5,052 nt of DNA from an uncultured Caulobacteraceae bacterium. Its GTDB lineage: Bacteria > Pseudomonadota > Alphaproteobacteria > Caulobacterales > Caulobacteraceae. The position numbers were made by a program, and so were the translations under genes. Positions 1 through 5,052 of this stretch are shown piece by piece. Location: NCBI GenBank assembly GCA_903884915.1, contig CAISGS010000194.1, positions 1 through 5,052 on the forward strand, written 5' to 3'. The number at the start of each line of letters is the position of its first letter. The first letter of the stretch is position 1. The notes beneath the pieces were generated by a model. That model worked only from the letters and a program-made list of their open reading frames with translations. It was not told where the DNA came from and made no database searches.

Positions 1-451
1 CCGCCTGCGGATCGCCGCGCATAAATACGTCACGGCGCAGTTGGGGGCGCTTGTTGAGCTCTTCAACCGCGCGGCGCATGACATCGAGCTTGGCAAGTCG
101 AAAGGCCAGCGCCGCCGCCATATCCTCTGGCGGGGGACCCTCTTCGGCCTTGCGTTCGGGCTTGGGCAGCATCAGCCGGGATTTCAGATAGGCTAGCCAA
201 CTGGCCATCACCAGATAGTCTGCCGCCAAGGAAAACCGAACCCTGCGGGCCTGATTGAAGAAGGCGAGATATTGTTCGGCCAACTTCATGACCGACAGCT
301 TCATCAGGTCGACCTTCTGTGTGCGGGCCAGAGCCAGCAACACATGCAAGGGGCCTTCATAGCCCTCAATGTCGATAATCAGCGCCTCGCCATCTTCCGC
401 AGCCGAGGCGGCGGCTTCAAAATCGAGGCTGGGCTGAAAGCCTGTGCTCAT
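1..451 (-). CDS. scpA: Segregation and condensation protein A (kleisin), C-terminus beyond window
   Basis: ScpA is the kleisin subunit of the bacterial SMC-ScpAB condensin. Its N-terminal domain binds the SMC neck, its C-terminal winged helix binds an SMC head, and the middle binds ScpB; it acts on the nucleoid. The 150 visible codons show the typical N-terminal pattern: IEGYEGPLHVLLALARTQKV at residues 28-47, AEQYLAF at 58-64, LAADYLVMASWLAYLKSRL at 75-93, then an acidic, proline-containing linker (PPPED, 107-111) and the start of the next helical part. Most relatives have Asp in YEGPLD where this protein has His36, a mild oddity. The ATG overlaps the nagZ stop as ATGA, which fixes the start and suggests translational coupling. 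The reading frame is open to the left edge, so the winged helix is not seen. By family precedent scpB should follow. The identification is secure from the N-terminal motifs. Confidence 0.95.
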   Translation of the reverse strand, partial: MSTGFQPSLDFEAAASAAEDGEALIIDIEGYEGPLHVLLALARTQKVDLMKLSVMKLAEQYLAFFNQARRVRFSLAADYLVMASWLAYLKSRLMLPKPERKAEEGPPPEDMAAALAFRLAKLDVMRRAVEELNKRPQLRRDVFMRGDPQA

Positions 452-1470
452 GCGTTAACGCCTGCCAACCCTAAGCGGGCCAGATAGGCCTCGGCCTCGG
501 CGGCGTCAAAGGGCTGCACCTGACGGGCGCAGGCCCGGGCAGCATTAGCCCGTTCAGCGGCACGGCCTGATAGGTCGGGTACCTTGCTGATGATCTCGAC
601 CATTTCGGTGGGATCGCCATTGCAGTGGAGCACGACGTCAGACCCTGCCGCGAGCGAGGCTTGCGTCCGGCTCGCAAAACTGCCGCCAAGCGCCTTCATC
701 GACAGGTCATCGCTCATCAACAGGCCGTCAAAGCCCATATGGCCGCGAATGATCTCTTGGGTCACGGTGGCGGACACGGTGGCGCAGGCCGCAGGATCGA
801 TGGCCGTAAAGACGACGTGGGCGGTCATGGCCATGGGCGCGACCTTGAGGGCCTTGAAGGGGGCAAAATCACTGGCCTCGAGCGCGGCGCGGCTGGTCTC
901 GACGACGGGCAGTTCGAGATGGCTGTCAGCAAAGGCGCGGCCATGGCCCGGAATATGTTTGATCACAGGTGCGACACCGCCCTGCATCAGTCCATCCATA
1001 GCCGCTTGACCGAGGGCCGCAACCGCGGCGGGGTCCTGCGAAAAGGAGCGGTTGCCGATGATGTCGTGGGCACCGGGATGGCGCAGGTCGAGGCACGGCG
1101 CGCAATCGGCATCAAAGCCTAGCGCCGTCAGTTCATGGGCCAAGAGCCGATGGTTTAACCGCACCGCTTCAAGGGCCGCTTCTGGATCGGTGGCATAGAG
1201 CGCGCCGAACGGCTCAGCCGGACGCCGATTGAGCGCGAGCGGTGGGCGCAGACGCTGAACCCGCCCCCCCTCCTGATCGACAAAGACCAAGGCCCCCTCA
1301 TCATCGGCCGCCTCTCGCAGGGCCGCAATCAAGGCGCGGGTCTGGTCGGCCGTCTCGATATTGCGGGCAAAGAGGATAAACCCCCAAGGCCGCACGTCGC
1401 GGAAAAAGGCCCGTTCCTGATCGCTCAGGACCGTTCCAGCGCAGCCAAGGATACAGGCCCGTGAGGTCAT
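448..1470 (-). CDS. nagZ: Beta-N-acetylhexosaminidase, glycoside hydrolase family 3
   Basis: NagZ is a cytoplasmic enzyme of peptidoglycan recycling that removes GlcNAc from GlcNAc-1,6-anhydroMur(-peptide) taken up from the periplasm. The 340-residue protein is the usual length for single-domain Gram-negative NagZ and has no signal peptide. Visible motifs are FVDQEGGRVQRL (63-74, substrate-binding region), NRSFS (140-144), KHIPGHG (171-177) followed by the DSH loop at 182-184, whose Asp-His pair is the general acid/base typical of NagZ, and GFDGLLMSDDLSM (246-258), where Asp254 is the expected nucleophile. All catalytic residues are present. The ATG lies 12 bases after the SPOR stop with only a weak AGGA behind the stop as ribosome site, so it may depend on upstream translation. 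Its TGA overlaps the scpA ATG. In organisms with inducible AmpC, NagZ products also feed beta-lactamase control, but nothing here shows that link. Confidence 0.96.
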   Translation of the reverse strand: MTSRACILGCAGTVLSDQERAFFRDVRPWGFILFARNIETADQTRALIAALREAADDEGALVFVDQEGGRVQRLRPPLALNRRPAEPFGALYATDPEAALEAVRLNHRLLAHELTALGFDADCAPCLDLRHPGAHDIIGNRSFSQDPAAVAALGQAAMDGLMQGGVAPVIKHIPGHGRAFADSHLELPVVETSRAALEASDFAPFKALKVAPMAMTAHVVFTAIDPAACATVSATVTQEIIRGHMGFDGLLMSDDLSMKALGGSFASRTQASLAAGSDVVLHCNGDPTEMVEIISKVPDLSGRAAERANAARACARQVQPFDAAEAEAYLARLGLAGVNA

Positions 1471-1482
1471 GGGGTCAGGTTC

Positions 1483-2355
1483 CTAGTTGGCCTTAACGAA
1501 ACAGGTCTTCCCCGCCGCCTTGAGGCTGGCGCAGAAGGCATCGGCATCGGCCTTTGATGCAAAGCCACCAATGGCGGTGCGGTAGAGCGTTCCCCCATCC
1601 TTTGGCAGAGGAACAACCGACTTGGTCTTGCCCGCCATGGGCTTGGGGAAGGCCTTAGCAATATCGCTCCAGCCCTTATCGGCCAGCGCCGCCGTCGAGA
1701 AGGCACCGATCTGAATAGAGACATTGCCCTTAGCCGCTGGCGGCGTGGCGGCGGGCTTTACGACTACCGGCTTGGCTTCGACAGGCTTCGCAGCGACGGG
1801 CTTGGCCACAGTGGGAGCCTTGACCGCGACCGGCGCGGGCTTGGGCTGAGGCACGGGCGCAGCAAGCGGCTTGACGGGCAAGGGCTTAACCGGAAGCGGC
1901 TTCACCGGCAGGGGCGTGACGGGCAAGGGCGCGCCAGCCATAGGAGCCGTGGCGGCTGGTGCAGCCGCCGGTAAGGGAGCCGCTGCGGTCGCGGCAGGGC
2001 GTACGCCGGGCTGCTCTGGACCGGGCGTGAAGGTGGGCGGCGGCTCGACGGCTTCGGGCGCCTCGGCCTTATAGACCTGCAGGCCAGCAGCCGCATCGAC
2101 GGGCTGGTCCGCCGCTGATGGCGCCGCCTTCATGGCTGCAACCGGTGCGCCGACAGGCTGCGGGGCCTGACCGGCGCTGCGCACGCCGCTTCGATAGAAC
2201 AGGACAATGGCCACAACCAAAACCGCGAGGATCAGGCAACTGACCAACAGGGCCATCGGCAAGGGACGCCCACCCGGCCGCCGCGTCGTCCGCGCGTCGA
2301 AGGACAGGGGAGAGTCGGTCTGTGGCGTGTAGGCGCCGCGATCGAATTCAGACAT
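1483..2355 (-). CDS. Membrane-anchored SPOR-domain protein
   Basis: This is a predicted 290-residue bitopic inner-membrane protein. Residues 1-31 are a short polar, Arg-rich cytoplasmic tail, 32-54 form one hydrophobic segment (ALLVSCLILAVLVVAIVLF) followed by YRSGVR, 60-209 form a long Ala/Pro/Lys-rich periplasmic linker with PLPVK pentapeptide repeats, and 210-290 form a SPOR domain (VSIQIGAFST at 212-221, LYRTAIGGF at 257-265, CFVKAN at the end). SPOR domains bind peptidoglycan glycan strands stripped of stem peptides and often localise to the division site. The layout resembles FtsN, but SPOR architecture alone does not prove a division role. Cys275 and Cys285 lie in the SPOR domain and could form a disulfide. 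I chose the ATG at 2355 over upstream in-frame starts (TTG 2391, ATG 2388 and 2385) because GGAG sits 8 bases before it and MSEFDRGAYTP resembles the family N-terminus. It is tightly followed by nagZ. Confidence 0.9.
   Translation of the reverse strand: MSEFDRGAYTPQTDSPLSFDARTTRRPGGRPLPMALLVSCLILAVLVVAIVLFYRSGVRSAGQAPQPVGAPVAAMKAAPSAADQPVDAAAGLQVYKAEAPEAVEPPPTFTPGPEQPGVRPAATAAAPLPAAAPAATAPMAGAPLPVTPLPVKPLPVKPLPVKPLAAPVPQPKPAPVAVKAPTVAKPVAAKPVEAKPVVVKPAATPPAAKGNVSIQIGAFSTAALADKGWSDIAKAFPKPMAGKTKSVVPLPKDGGTLYRTAIGGFASKADADAFCASLKAAGKTCFVKAN
1870..1929 (-). repeat. Four imperfect 15-base tandem units coding PLPVK/T repeats
   Basis: Within the SPOR protein linker, four consecutive 15-base units encode residues 143-162 as PLPVT, PLPVK, PLPVK and PLPVK. 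The units differ at several, often synonymous, positions, so the array is old enough to have diverged or is held by selection on the peptide. Such Pro/Lys stretches make an extended periplasmic spacer between membrane and SPOR domain. Copy number may vary between strains. A looser run of V/A-K-P units (VAKPVAAKPVEAKPVVVKP, residues 183-201) follows. Confidence 0.85.
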
Positions 2356-2363
2356 CGCAGAGG

Positions 2364-2367
2364 CTCC
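2364..2367 (-). promoter_or_regulatory. Ribosome binding site deciding the SPOR gene start
   Basis: On the minus strand GGAG lies 8 bases before the ATG at 2355. The upstream in-frame candidates at 2385-2391 have only a CCCTTTTGTTT stretch before them and no purine-rich ribosome site, so the downstream ATG is preferred. Confidence 0.65.
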
Positions 2368-2389
2368 GAAAGCCGAAATGGCCATCATC

Positions 2390-2423
2390 AAAACAAAAGG
2401 GGCAAGCGAATCGAATCGCTTGC
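2390..2423 (-). terminator. Candidate intrinsic terminator after dgt, or leader hairpin of the SPOR operon
   Basis: A perfect 8-base inverted repeat, GCAAGCGA (2402-2409) and TCGCTTGC (2416-2423), with a 6-base loop is followed on the minus strand by CCCTTTTGTTTT. The interrupted T-tract after a stem suits an intrinsic terminator for dgt, whose stop is 58 bases upstream of the stem. The spacer of three C and the G inside the T-run make it imperfect. Because the stem ends only 46 bases before the SPOR ATG, little room remains for a separate promoter beyond it. It may therefore act as a partial terminator or attenuator in the SPOR-nagZ-scpA leader. No leader peptide or known riboswitch was recognised. 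Confidence 0.5.
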
Positions 2424-2481
2424 TAGCGAAACAGTCTAGCCGACCCGCGCCCTAGGCTGAACTGATGGCTTTGAGCGATCC

Positions 2482-3663
2482 TCAGTTCCAGATCTCCAAC
2501 TGAAACAGCTTGCGATGTTCTTCGATCGCGAACCGGTCGGTCATGCCGGCAATATAGTCGCAAACCACGCGCGCCTTGCCCACATCGTCACGTTCCTGAG
2601 CCCGGACCAGCCATTCGCGCGGCAGGACGTCGGGCTCTTCCATGAAGAGTTGGAACATATCGGCAAGGATCCGGCGCGCTTGGCTGCGCGTGCGGTTGAC
2701 GCGCCAGTGGTGATACATGCGGGTATGGAGGAAGGCACGCAGAACGGCCAGATCCTCGGCCATATCGGCTGAGAAGGCGACCAGAGCGCGGGACATTTGC
2801 CGAACGGCATCGGGCGAATCCACCTTCTCCGCGATGACCCGACGCTGGGTCTCGGCCATCACATCATTGACCATTACCCCGATCATCCGGCGCACAGCCT
2901 CTAGACGGGTCAGACGATCATCAAGCCCCGGACGTTCGGCCTGAACAGCGCGCAATTCGGGCCCGATCAGGGGAATGTCGAGCAGTTCCTCGATCTGGAA
3001 CAGGCCCGCCGCCAAGCCGTCATCAACATCGTGATTATTGTAGGCAATGTCATCGGCCAAGGCCGCGACCTGCGCTTCCGCCGAGGCCCATGTTCCAAGC
3101 CCTAGGTCATAATCGGCATTAAACTCGGCAATGGCGCTCCAAGACGGGCGGCTGAGCTTATCGATCACGGGGCCATTATGTTTGACGATCCCCTCGAGCG
3201 TCTCCCACGTCAGGTTCAGGCCCTCAAAATCGGGATAGCGGTGCTCCAGCTTGGCAACCACGCGGAAGGTCTGGACGTTGTGGTCAAAGCCGCCATAGGG
3301 CTCCATACCCTTTTGCAGTTCATCCTCGCCTGCATGGCCAAAGGGCGGATGACCCAGATCATGGGCGAGAGCGATGGTTTCGCTCAGATCCGCATCCAGC
3401 CCCATCGCCGTGGCGATCGAGCGCGCGACCTGAGCTACCTCGAGCGAGTGGGTCAGGCGGGTGCGGAAGTGGTCGCCTTCATGGGCGACAAAGACCTGCG
3501 TCTTTTCCTTCAAGCGGCGAAAGGCCGAGGCGTGGATGATCCGATCCCGATCCCGCGCAAAGGGGGTGCGGGTGCGGCTCTCCTCTTCGGTGAACCGGCG
3601 GCCCTTGGAATGGTCGGGGTTTTCAGCAAAGAGGACACGCGCAGGGGGATGAAAAATCGCCAT
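2482..3663 (-). CDS. dgt: Deoxyguanosinetriphosphate triphosphohydrolase-like protein (HD domain)
   Basis: Dgt-family enzymes cleave dNTPs to deoxynucleosides and tripolyphosphate and help control dNTP pools in the cytoplasm. The 393-residue protein matches the shorter alphaproteobacterial type (dGTPase type 2 subfamily); E. coli Dgt is about 505 residues. Seen in order: [22 protein letters not shown] (starting at residue 38), [17 protein letters not shown] (68-84) with metal ligand His72, [15 protein letters not shown] (100-114) with His101-Asp102, and [17 protein letters not shown] (201-217) supplying the last metal Asp at 204 or 205. The full H...HD...D set is therefore present. Substrate preference among dNTPs cannot be read from sequence, and members of this subfamily may need dNTP activation. 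The ATG at 3663 has GGAA 7 bases upstream. It is divergent from erpA, an arrangement common in alphaproteobacteria. The gene ends with TGA and is followed by a candidate terminator. Confidence 0.95.
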   Translation of the reverse strand: MAIFHPPARVLFAENPDHSKGRRFTEEESRTRTPFARDRDRIIHASAFRRLKEKTQVFVAHEGDHFRTRLTHSLEVAQVARSIATAMGLDADLSETIALAHDLGHPPFGHAGEDELQKGMEPYGGFDHNVQTFRVVAKLEHRYPDFEGLNLTWETLEGIVKHNGPVIDKLSRPSWSAIAEFNADYDLGLGTWASAEAQVAALADDIAYNNHDVDDGLAAGLFQIEELLDIPLIGPELRAVQAERPGLDDRLTRLEAVRRMIGVMVNDVMAETQRRVIAEKVDSPDAVRQMSRALVAFSADMAEDLAVLRAFLHTRMYHHWRVNRTRSQARRILADMFQLFMEEPDVLPREWLVRAQERDDVGKARVVCDYIAGMTDRFAIEEHRKLFQLEIWN

Positions 3664-3716
3664 TTGGGTTTCCAGATGGTCCGCTCAAATCAGCGCCCAT
3701 CAAATATTTCCATATA

Positions 3717-3735
3717 ACGCCCCGTTGTTGGGCGT
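3717..3735. other. Small inverted repeat ACGCCC-N7-GGGCGT
   Basis: Perfect 6-base arms, ACGCCC (3717-3722) and GGGCGT (3730-3735), flank CGTTGTT in the middle of the divergent region. It lies upstream of the proposed erpA -10 and partly over its -35 position, so it could bind a regulator. It is short and could also be chance in a GC-rich genome. No T-tract follows on either strand, so it is not a terminator. Confidence 0.35.
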
Positions 3736-3754
3736 AGTTGAGTTATCATATAGT
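3725..3754 (+). promoter_or_regulatory. Candidate promoter of erpA (and xthA)
   Basis: TATAGT at 3749-3754 matches the -10 consensus in five of six positions. Eighteen bases upstream sits TTGTTG (3725-3730), only a weak -35 match sharing its TTG. The -10 ends 51 bases before the erpA ATG. The weak -35 suggests either activator help or a promoter not placed exactly. No experimental start is known to me. Confidence 0.45.
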
Positions 3755-3768
3755 GGTTACGAACCACT
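3752..3768. promoter_or_regulatory. 17-base palindrome, candidate operator of erpA
   Basis: AGTGGTTACGAACCACT is a perfect palindrome with 7-base arms around ACG. It overlaps the last three bases of the proposed -10 and runs over the expected transcription start, the classic place for a repressor site. I could not match it to a known iron or Fe-S regulator site: it is not the Irr box, the RirA TGA-N9-TCA pattern, or a clear IscR type 1 site. It could instead form a short hairpin in the 5' leader of the erpA mRNA. Confidence 0.5.
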
Positions 3769-3805
3769 TTCGCCTATCCGGCATTAGAAAAGTCCATAAA
3801 CGGCC

Positions 3806-4174
3806 ATGGTCACCGCGACAATTACCCTGCCCTCGGCCCGCACGCCGTCCCTGCCCGTGACCCTGTCACCGGCTGCCGCCGCCCGGATCAAGGCCCTGAG
3901 CACCACCGAGGGCCGCACCTTGATGCTGCGCGTCGCCGTCGATGCTGGCGGCTGTTCTGGCTTTCAGTATAATTTCGACCTGATCGAACAGGCTGAAGAG
4001 GACGATCTGCGCATCCAGCGTGACGAGGCGGTGGCCCTGATTGACCCGGTGTCGCTCGAGCTGCTGATTGGCTCCGAGATCGACTTTGTGGATGAACTGG
4101 CCGTCGCAGAGTTCCGGGTCCGCAATCCGAACGCCAAGTCCAGCTGCGGCTGCGGCGTTAGCTTCTCCATCTAA
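3806..4174 (+). CDS. erpA: A-type iron-sulfur cluster carrier / insertion protein (HesB/IscA family)
   Basis: A-type carriers accept Fe-S clusters from the scaffold and deliver them to apo-enzymes in the cytoplasm; ErpA serves respiratory and isoprenoid-pathway targets in E. coli. The 122-residue protein is slightly longer than E. coli ErpA because of an extra N-terminal tail of about 17 residues (MVTATITLPSARTPSLP) before the VTLSPAAAARIKAL core. The three cluster-ligand cysteines are present: Cys50 in GGCSGFQYNF, and Cys114 and Cys116 in NPNAKSSCGCGVSFSI at the C-terminus. FQY after the first Cys, NPNAKS before the CGC and the ending SFSI favour ErpA over IscA or SufA. The first ATG has no good Shine-Dalgarno, but no other plausible start lies before the conserved core. 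It is followed by xthA 40 bases later and is probably cotranscribed with it. A palindrome overlies its likely promoter. Confidence 0.92.
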   Translation: MVTATITLPSARTPSLPVTLSPAAAARIKALSTTEGRTLMLRVAVDAGGCSGFQYNFDLIEQAEEDDLRIQRDEAVALIDPVSLELLIGSEIDFVDELAVAEFRVRNPNAKSSCGCGVSFSI

Positions 4175-4184
4175 CCTGACTGTG

Positions 4185-4202
4185 GTTCGGTCTTGACCGG
4201 AC
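4185..4202 (+). other. Inverted repeat between erpA and xthA
   Basis: GTTCGGTC (4185-4192) and GACCGGAC (4195-4202) can pair over 8 bases with one T-G wobble; the 2-base centre means the innermost pair would open in RNA. The xthA ribosome site begins at the very next base. There is no T-tract, so this is not a normal terminator. It might modulate ribosome access to xthA, protect the upstream mRNA end, or be chance. Confidence 0.35.
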
Positions 4203-4209
4203 AAGAAGG
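4203..4209 (+). promoter_or_regulatory. Ribosome binding site of xthA
   Basis: AAGAAGG lies 5 bases before the ATG at 4215 and differs from AAGGAGG at one base. It directly follows the inverted repeat at 4185-4202, and it supports the ATG at 4215 as the start. Confidence 0.6.
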
Positions 4210-4214
4210 CCGAC

Positions 4215-4994
4215 ATGCGCATCGCCACCTGGAACGTCAACTCGATCAATGCCCGCCTTGAAGGGGTTCTCGACTGGTTCAAAGAGGCCAATCCCGACGT
4301 CGCCTGCCTGCAAGAAATCAAGTGTGTCGATGAGAAGTTTCCGTCAGAAGCCTTTGAATCCTTAGGTTATAATGTCGCCGTCCATGGGCAAAAAACCTAT
4401 AATGGCGTAGCTATGCTGTCGAAATATCCGATGGAGGATGTGAGGCGCGGACTGCCCGGAGACGAGACCGACGAGCAGGCGCGCTATATCGAGGCCCTGA
4501 TCGGCGCGCCAAAGCCGGTGCGGGTCGGCGGCATCTATCTGCCCAATGGCAATCCCCTCGGGACCGAGAAATTCACCTATAAGCTGGCCTGGATGGCCCG
4601 GCTCAAGGCCCACGCTCAGACCTTGCTGACCCACGAAGAGCCGCTGGTCCTCGCGGGCGACTACAATGTCATTCCCGAGCCAAGCGACTGTTATGATCCT
4701 GCGGCTTGGGCAGGCGATGCCCTGTTCCAACCCGAAAGCCGCGCCGCCTTTCGCGAACTGCAATGGCTGGGATTGACCGAGGCGCACAAACAGATCGTCG
4801 GCACCGAGCACGCCTATACCTTCTGGGACTATCAGGCCGGCGCTTGGCCGAGAAATAACGGCATCCGCATCGATCACATGCTGCTGTCCGCCCAAGCCGC
4901 CGACCGGCTGACGGGCTGCGAGATCCACAGCCACGTCCGCGGGCGGGAGAAGCCTTCGGATCACGTGCCTGTTGTTATTAGTTTGGATCTTTAG
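4215..4994 (+). CDS. xthA: Exodeoxyribonuclease III (AP endonuclease, EEP family)
   Basis: This 259-residue protein is an exonuclease III-type enzyme, which cuts DNA 5' to abasic sites and removes 3' nucleotides and blocking groups in base excision repair, using Mg2+. Active-site residues match E. coli ExoIII one by one: Asn7 in MRIATWNVNSINAR, metal ligand Glu34 in CLQEIK, Tyr108 in GGIYLPNGNP, Asp149 and Asn151 in LAGDYNVIP, Asp220 in GIRIDHML, and Asp249-His250 in KPSDHVPVV. The length is near the E. coli protein (268), so it is full length. TFWDYQAGAW at 202-211 is the usual DNA-contact region. The start is supported by a good ribosome site and by the conserved MRIATWN N-terminus. It lies downstream of erpA on the same strand and probably shares its transcript. 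Whether the main activity is AP endonuclease or 3'-5' exonuclease cannot be told from sequence. Confidence 0.96.
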   Translation: MRIATWNVNSINARLEGVLDWFKEANPDVACLQEIKCVDEKFPSEAFESLGYNVAVHGQKTYNGVAMLSKYPMEDVRRGLPGDETDEQARYIEALIGAPKPVRVGGIYLPNGNPLGTEKFTYKLAWMARLKAHAQTLLTHEEPLVLAGDYNVIPEPSDCYDPAAWAGDALFQPESRAAFRELQWLGLTEAHKQIVGTEHAYTFWDYQAGAWPRNNGIRIDHMLLSAQAADRLTGCEIHSHVRGREKPSDHVPVVISLDL

Positions 4995-5008
4995 GGACCA
5001 ACTAACTG

Positions 5009-5052
5009 CGTCATTGCGAGCGAAGCGAAGCGAAGCAACCCAGGGGTCTGAC
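5009..5052. repeat. GCGAA-rich dispersed intergenic repeat, running to window edge
   Basis: Fifteen bases after the xthA stop the sequence turns into CGTCATTGCGAGCGAAGCGA and continues as GCGAAGCAACCCAGGGG. It resembles the short dispersed element with core CATTGCGAGCGAAGCGAAGCAATCCAG seen between genes in many alphaproteobacteria and some other bacteria (from memory). Here there is one extra GCGAA unit and AACCCAGG in place of AATCCAG. The ends TTGC and GCAA are inverted, giving a weak potential stem around the pentamer run. It may act as a transcript end or protein-binding spot, but its function is unknown. The right end is not visible. Confidence 0.7.

Larger units (their letters stand above)
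3664..3805. promoter_or_regulatory. Divergent dgt/erpA promoter region
   Basis: This 142-base gap separates the start codons of two divergent genes and must hold both promoters. It is clearly more AT-rich than the genes around it, notably at 3700-3717 and 3741-3752. For erpA a TATAGT hexamer with a poor -35 is described separately. For dgt the AT-rich TTATATGGAAATATTT on the minus strand, within 3702-3717, is the likely core, but I see no convincing -35 and do not place a start site. Two inverted repeats (3717-3735 and 3752-3768) lie inside the region. Confidence 0.6.

Noticed and set aside
272..487. Plus-strand open frame of 71 codons across the scpA start
   Set aside because: The minus-strand scpA frame is clearly coding here, so this is its shadow.
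584..1122. Two overlapping plus-strand frames opposite nagZ
   Set aside because: Both are antisense to the GH3 motifs of nagZ and have no plausible start signals or domains.
1871..2074. Plus-strand low-complexity Gly/Thr/Ala frame
   Set aside because: It is the reverse of the Pro/Lys repeat linker of the SPOR protein; the regular pattern comes from those repeats.
2356..2391. Longer SPOR start at TTG 2391 or the ATG codons at 2388 and 2385
   Set aside because: There is no ribosome site ahead of them, and the T-rich tract of the candidate terminator runs up to them. The ATG at 2355 has GGAG at good spacing. The longer form is kept only as a remote possibility.
3178..3717. Plus-strand open frame of 179 codons opposite dgt
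   Set aside because: It lies wholly antisense to the conserved HD-domain coding region, lacks a ribosome site, and its composition follows the third-position pattern of dgt. It is a shadow frame of a GC-rich gene.
3717..3735. ACGCCC/GGGCGT hairpin as a terminator
   Set aside because: No T-tract follows on either strand and it lies between two divergent starts, where no transcript should end.
3866..4321. Minus-strand open frame of 151 codons across erpA and the xthA start
   Set aside because: It runs antisense through two well-conserved genes and the gap between them, with no recognisable domain.
4362..4964. Minus-strand open frame of 200 codons inside xthA
   Set aside because: It is antisense to every catalytic motif of exonuclease III; no family features or start signal are seen.

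Overview
This window looks like ordinary chromosomal core DNA from an alphaproteobacterium, probably near Caulobacterales. That rests on high GC, the gene order, the look of the proteins from memory, and a familiar intergenic repeat at the right edge; the genus cannot be fixed from this alone. I found no mobile element, CRISPR array, tRNA, rRNA or defence-type module, and no gene-free stretch longer than about 150 bases.

Left part, minus strand, read from right to left: dgt (dNTP triphosphohydrolase, 2482-3663), then a gap of about 126 bases with a terminator-like hairpin, then a membrane-anchored SPOR-domain protein (1483-2355), nagZ (beta-N-acetylhexosaminidase, 448-1470) and scpA (condensin kleisin subunit, from 451 and cut by the left window edge). 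SPOR, nagZ and scpA are packed tightly: 12 bases separate the first two, and nagZ and scpA share an ATGA stop/start overlap. They probably form one transcription unit that continues to the left, by precedent into scpB.

Right part, plus strand: erpA (A-type Fe-S carrier, 3806-4174) and xthA (exonuclease III, 4215-4994), 40 bases apart. A 142-base divergent promoter region separates dgt from erpA. It holds a good -10-like hexamer overlapping a 17-base palindrome that looks like an operator, and a second small inverted repeat. After xthA the window ends in a GCGAA-rich repeat of a kind scattered through many alphaproteobacterial intergenic regions.

In function the genes cover housekeeping around growth and division: nucleotide pool control (Dgt), DNA repair (XthA), Fe-S maturation (ErpA), peptidoglycan binding and recycling (SPOR protein, NagZ) and chromosome condensation (ScpA). 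The points most worth a second look are the palindrome over the erpA promoter, the hairpin just ahead of the SPOR gene, the apparent absence of argS between dgt and the SPOR gene, and the variant terminal repeat. I see no convincing evidence for an undescribed system here.
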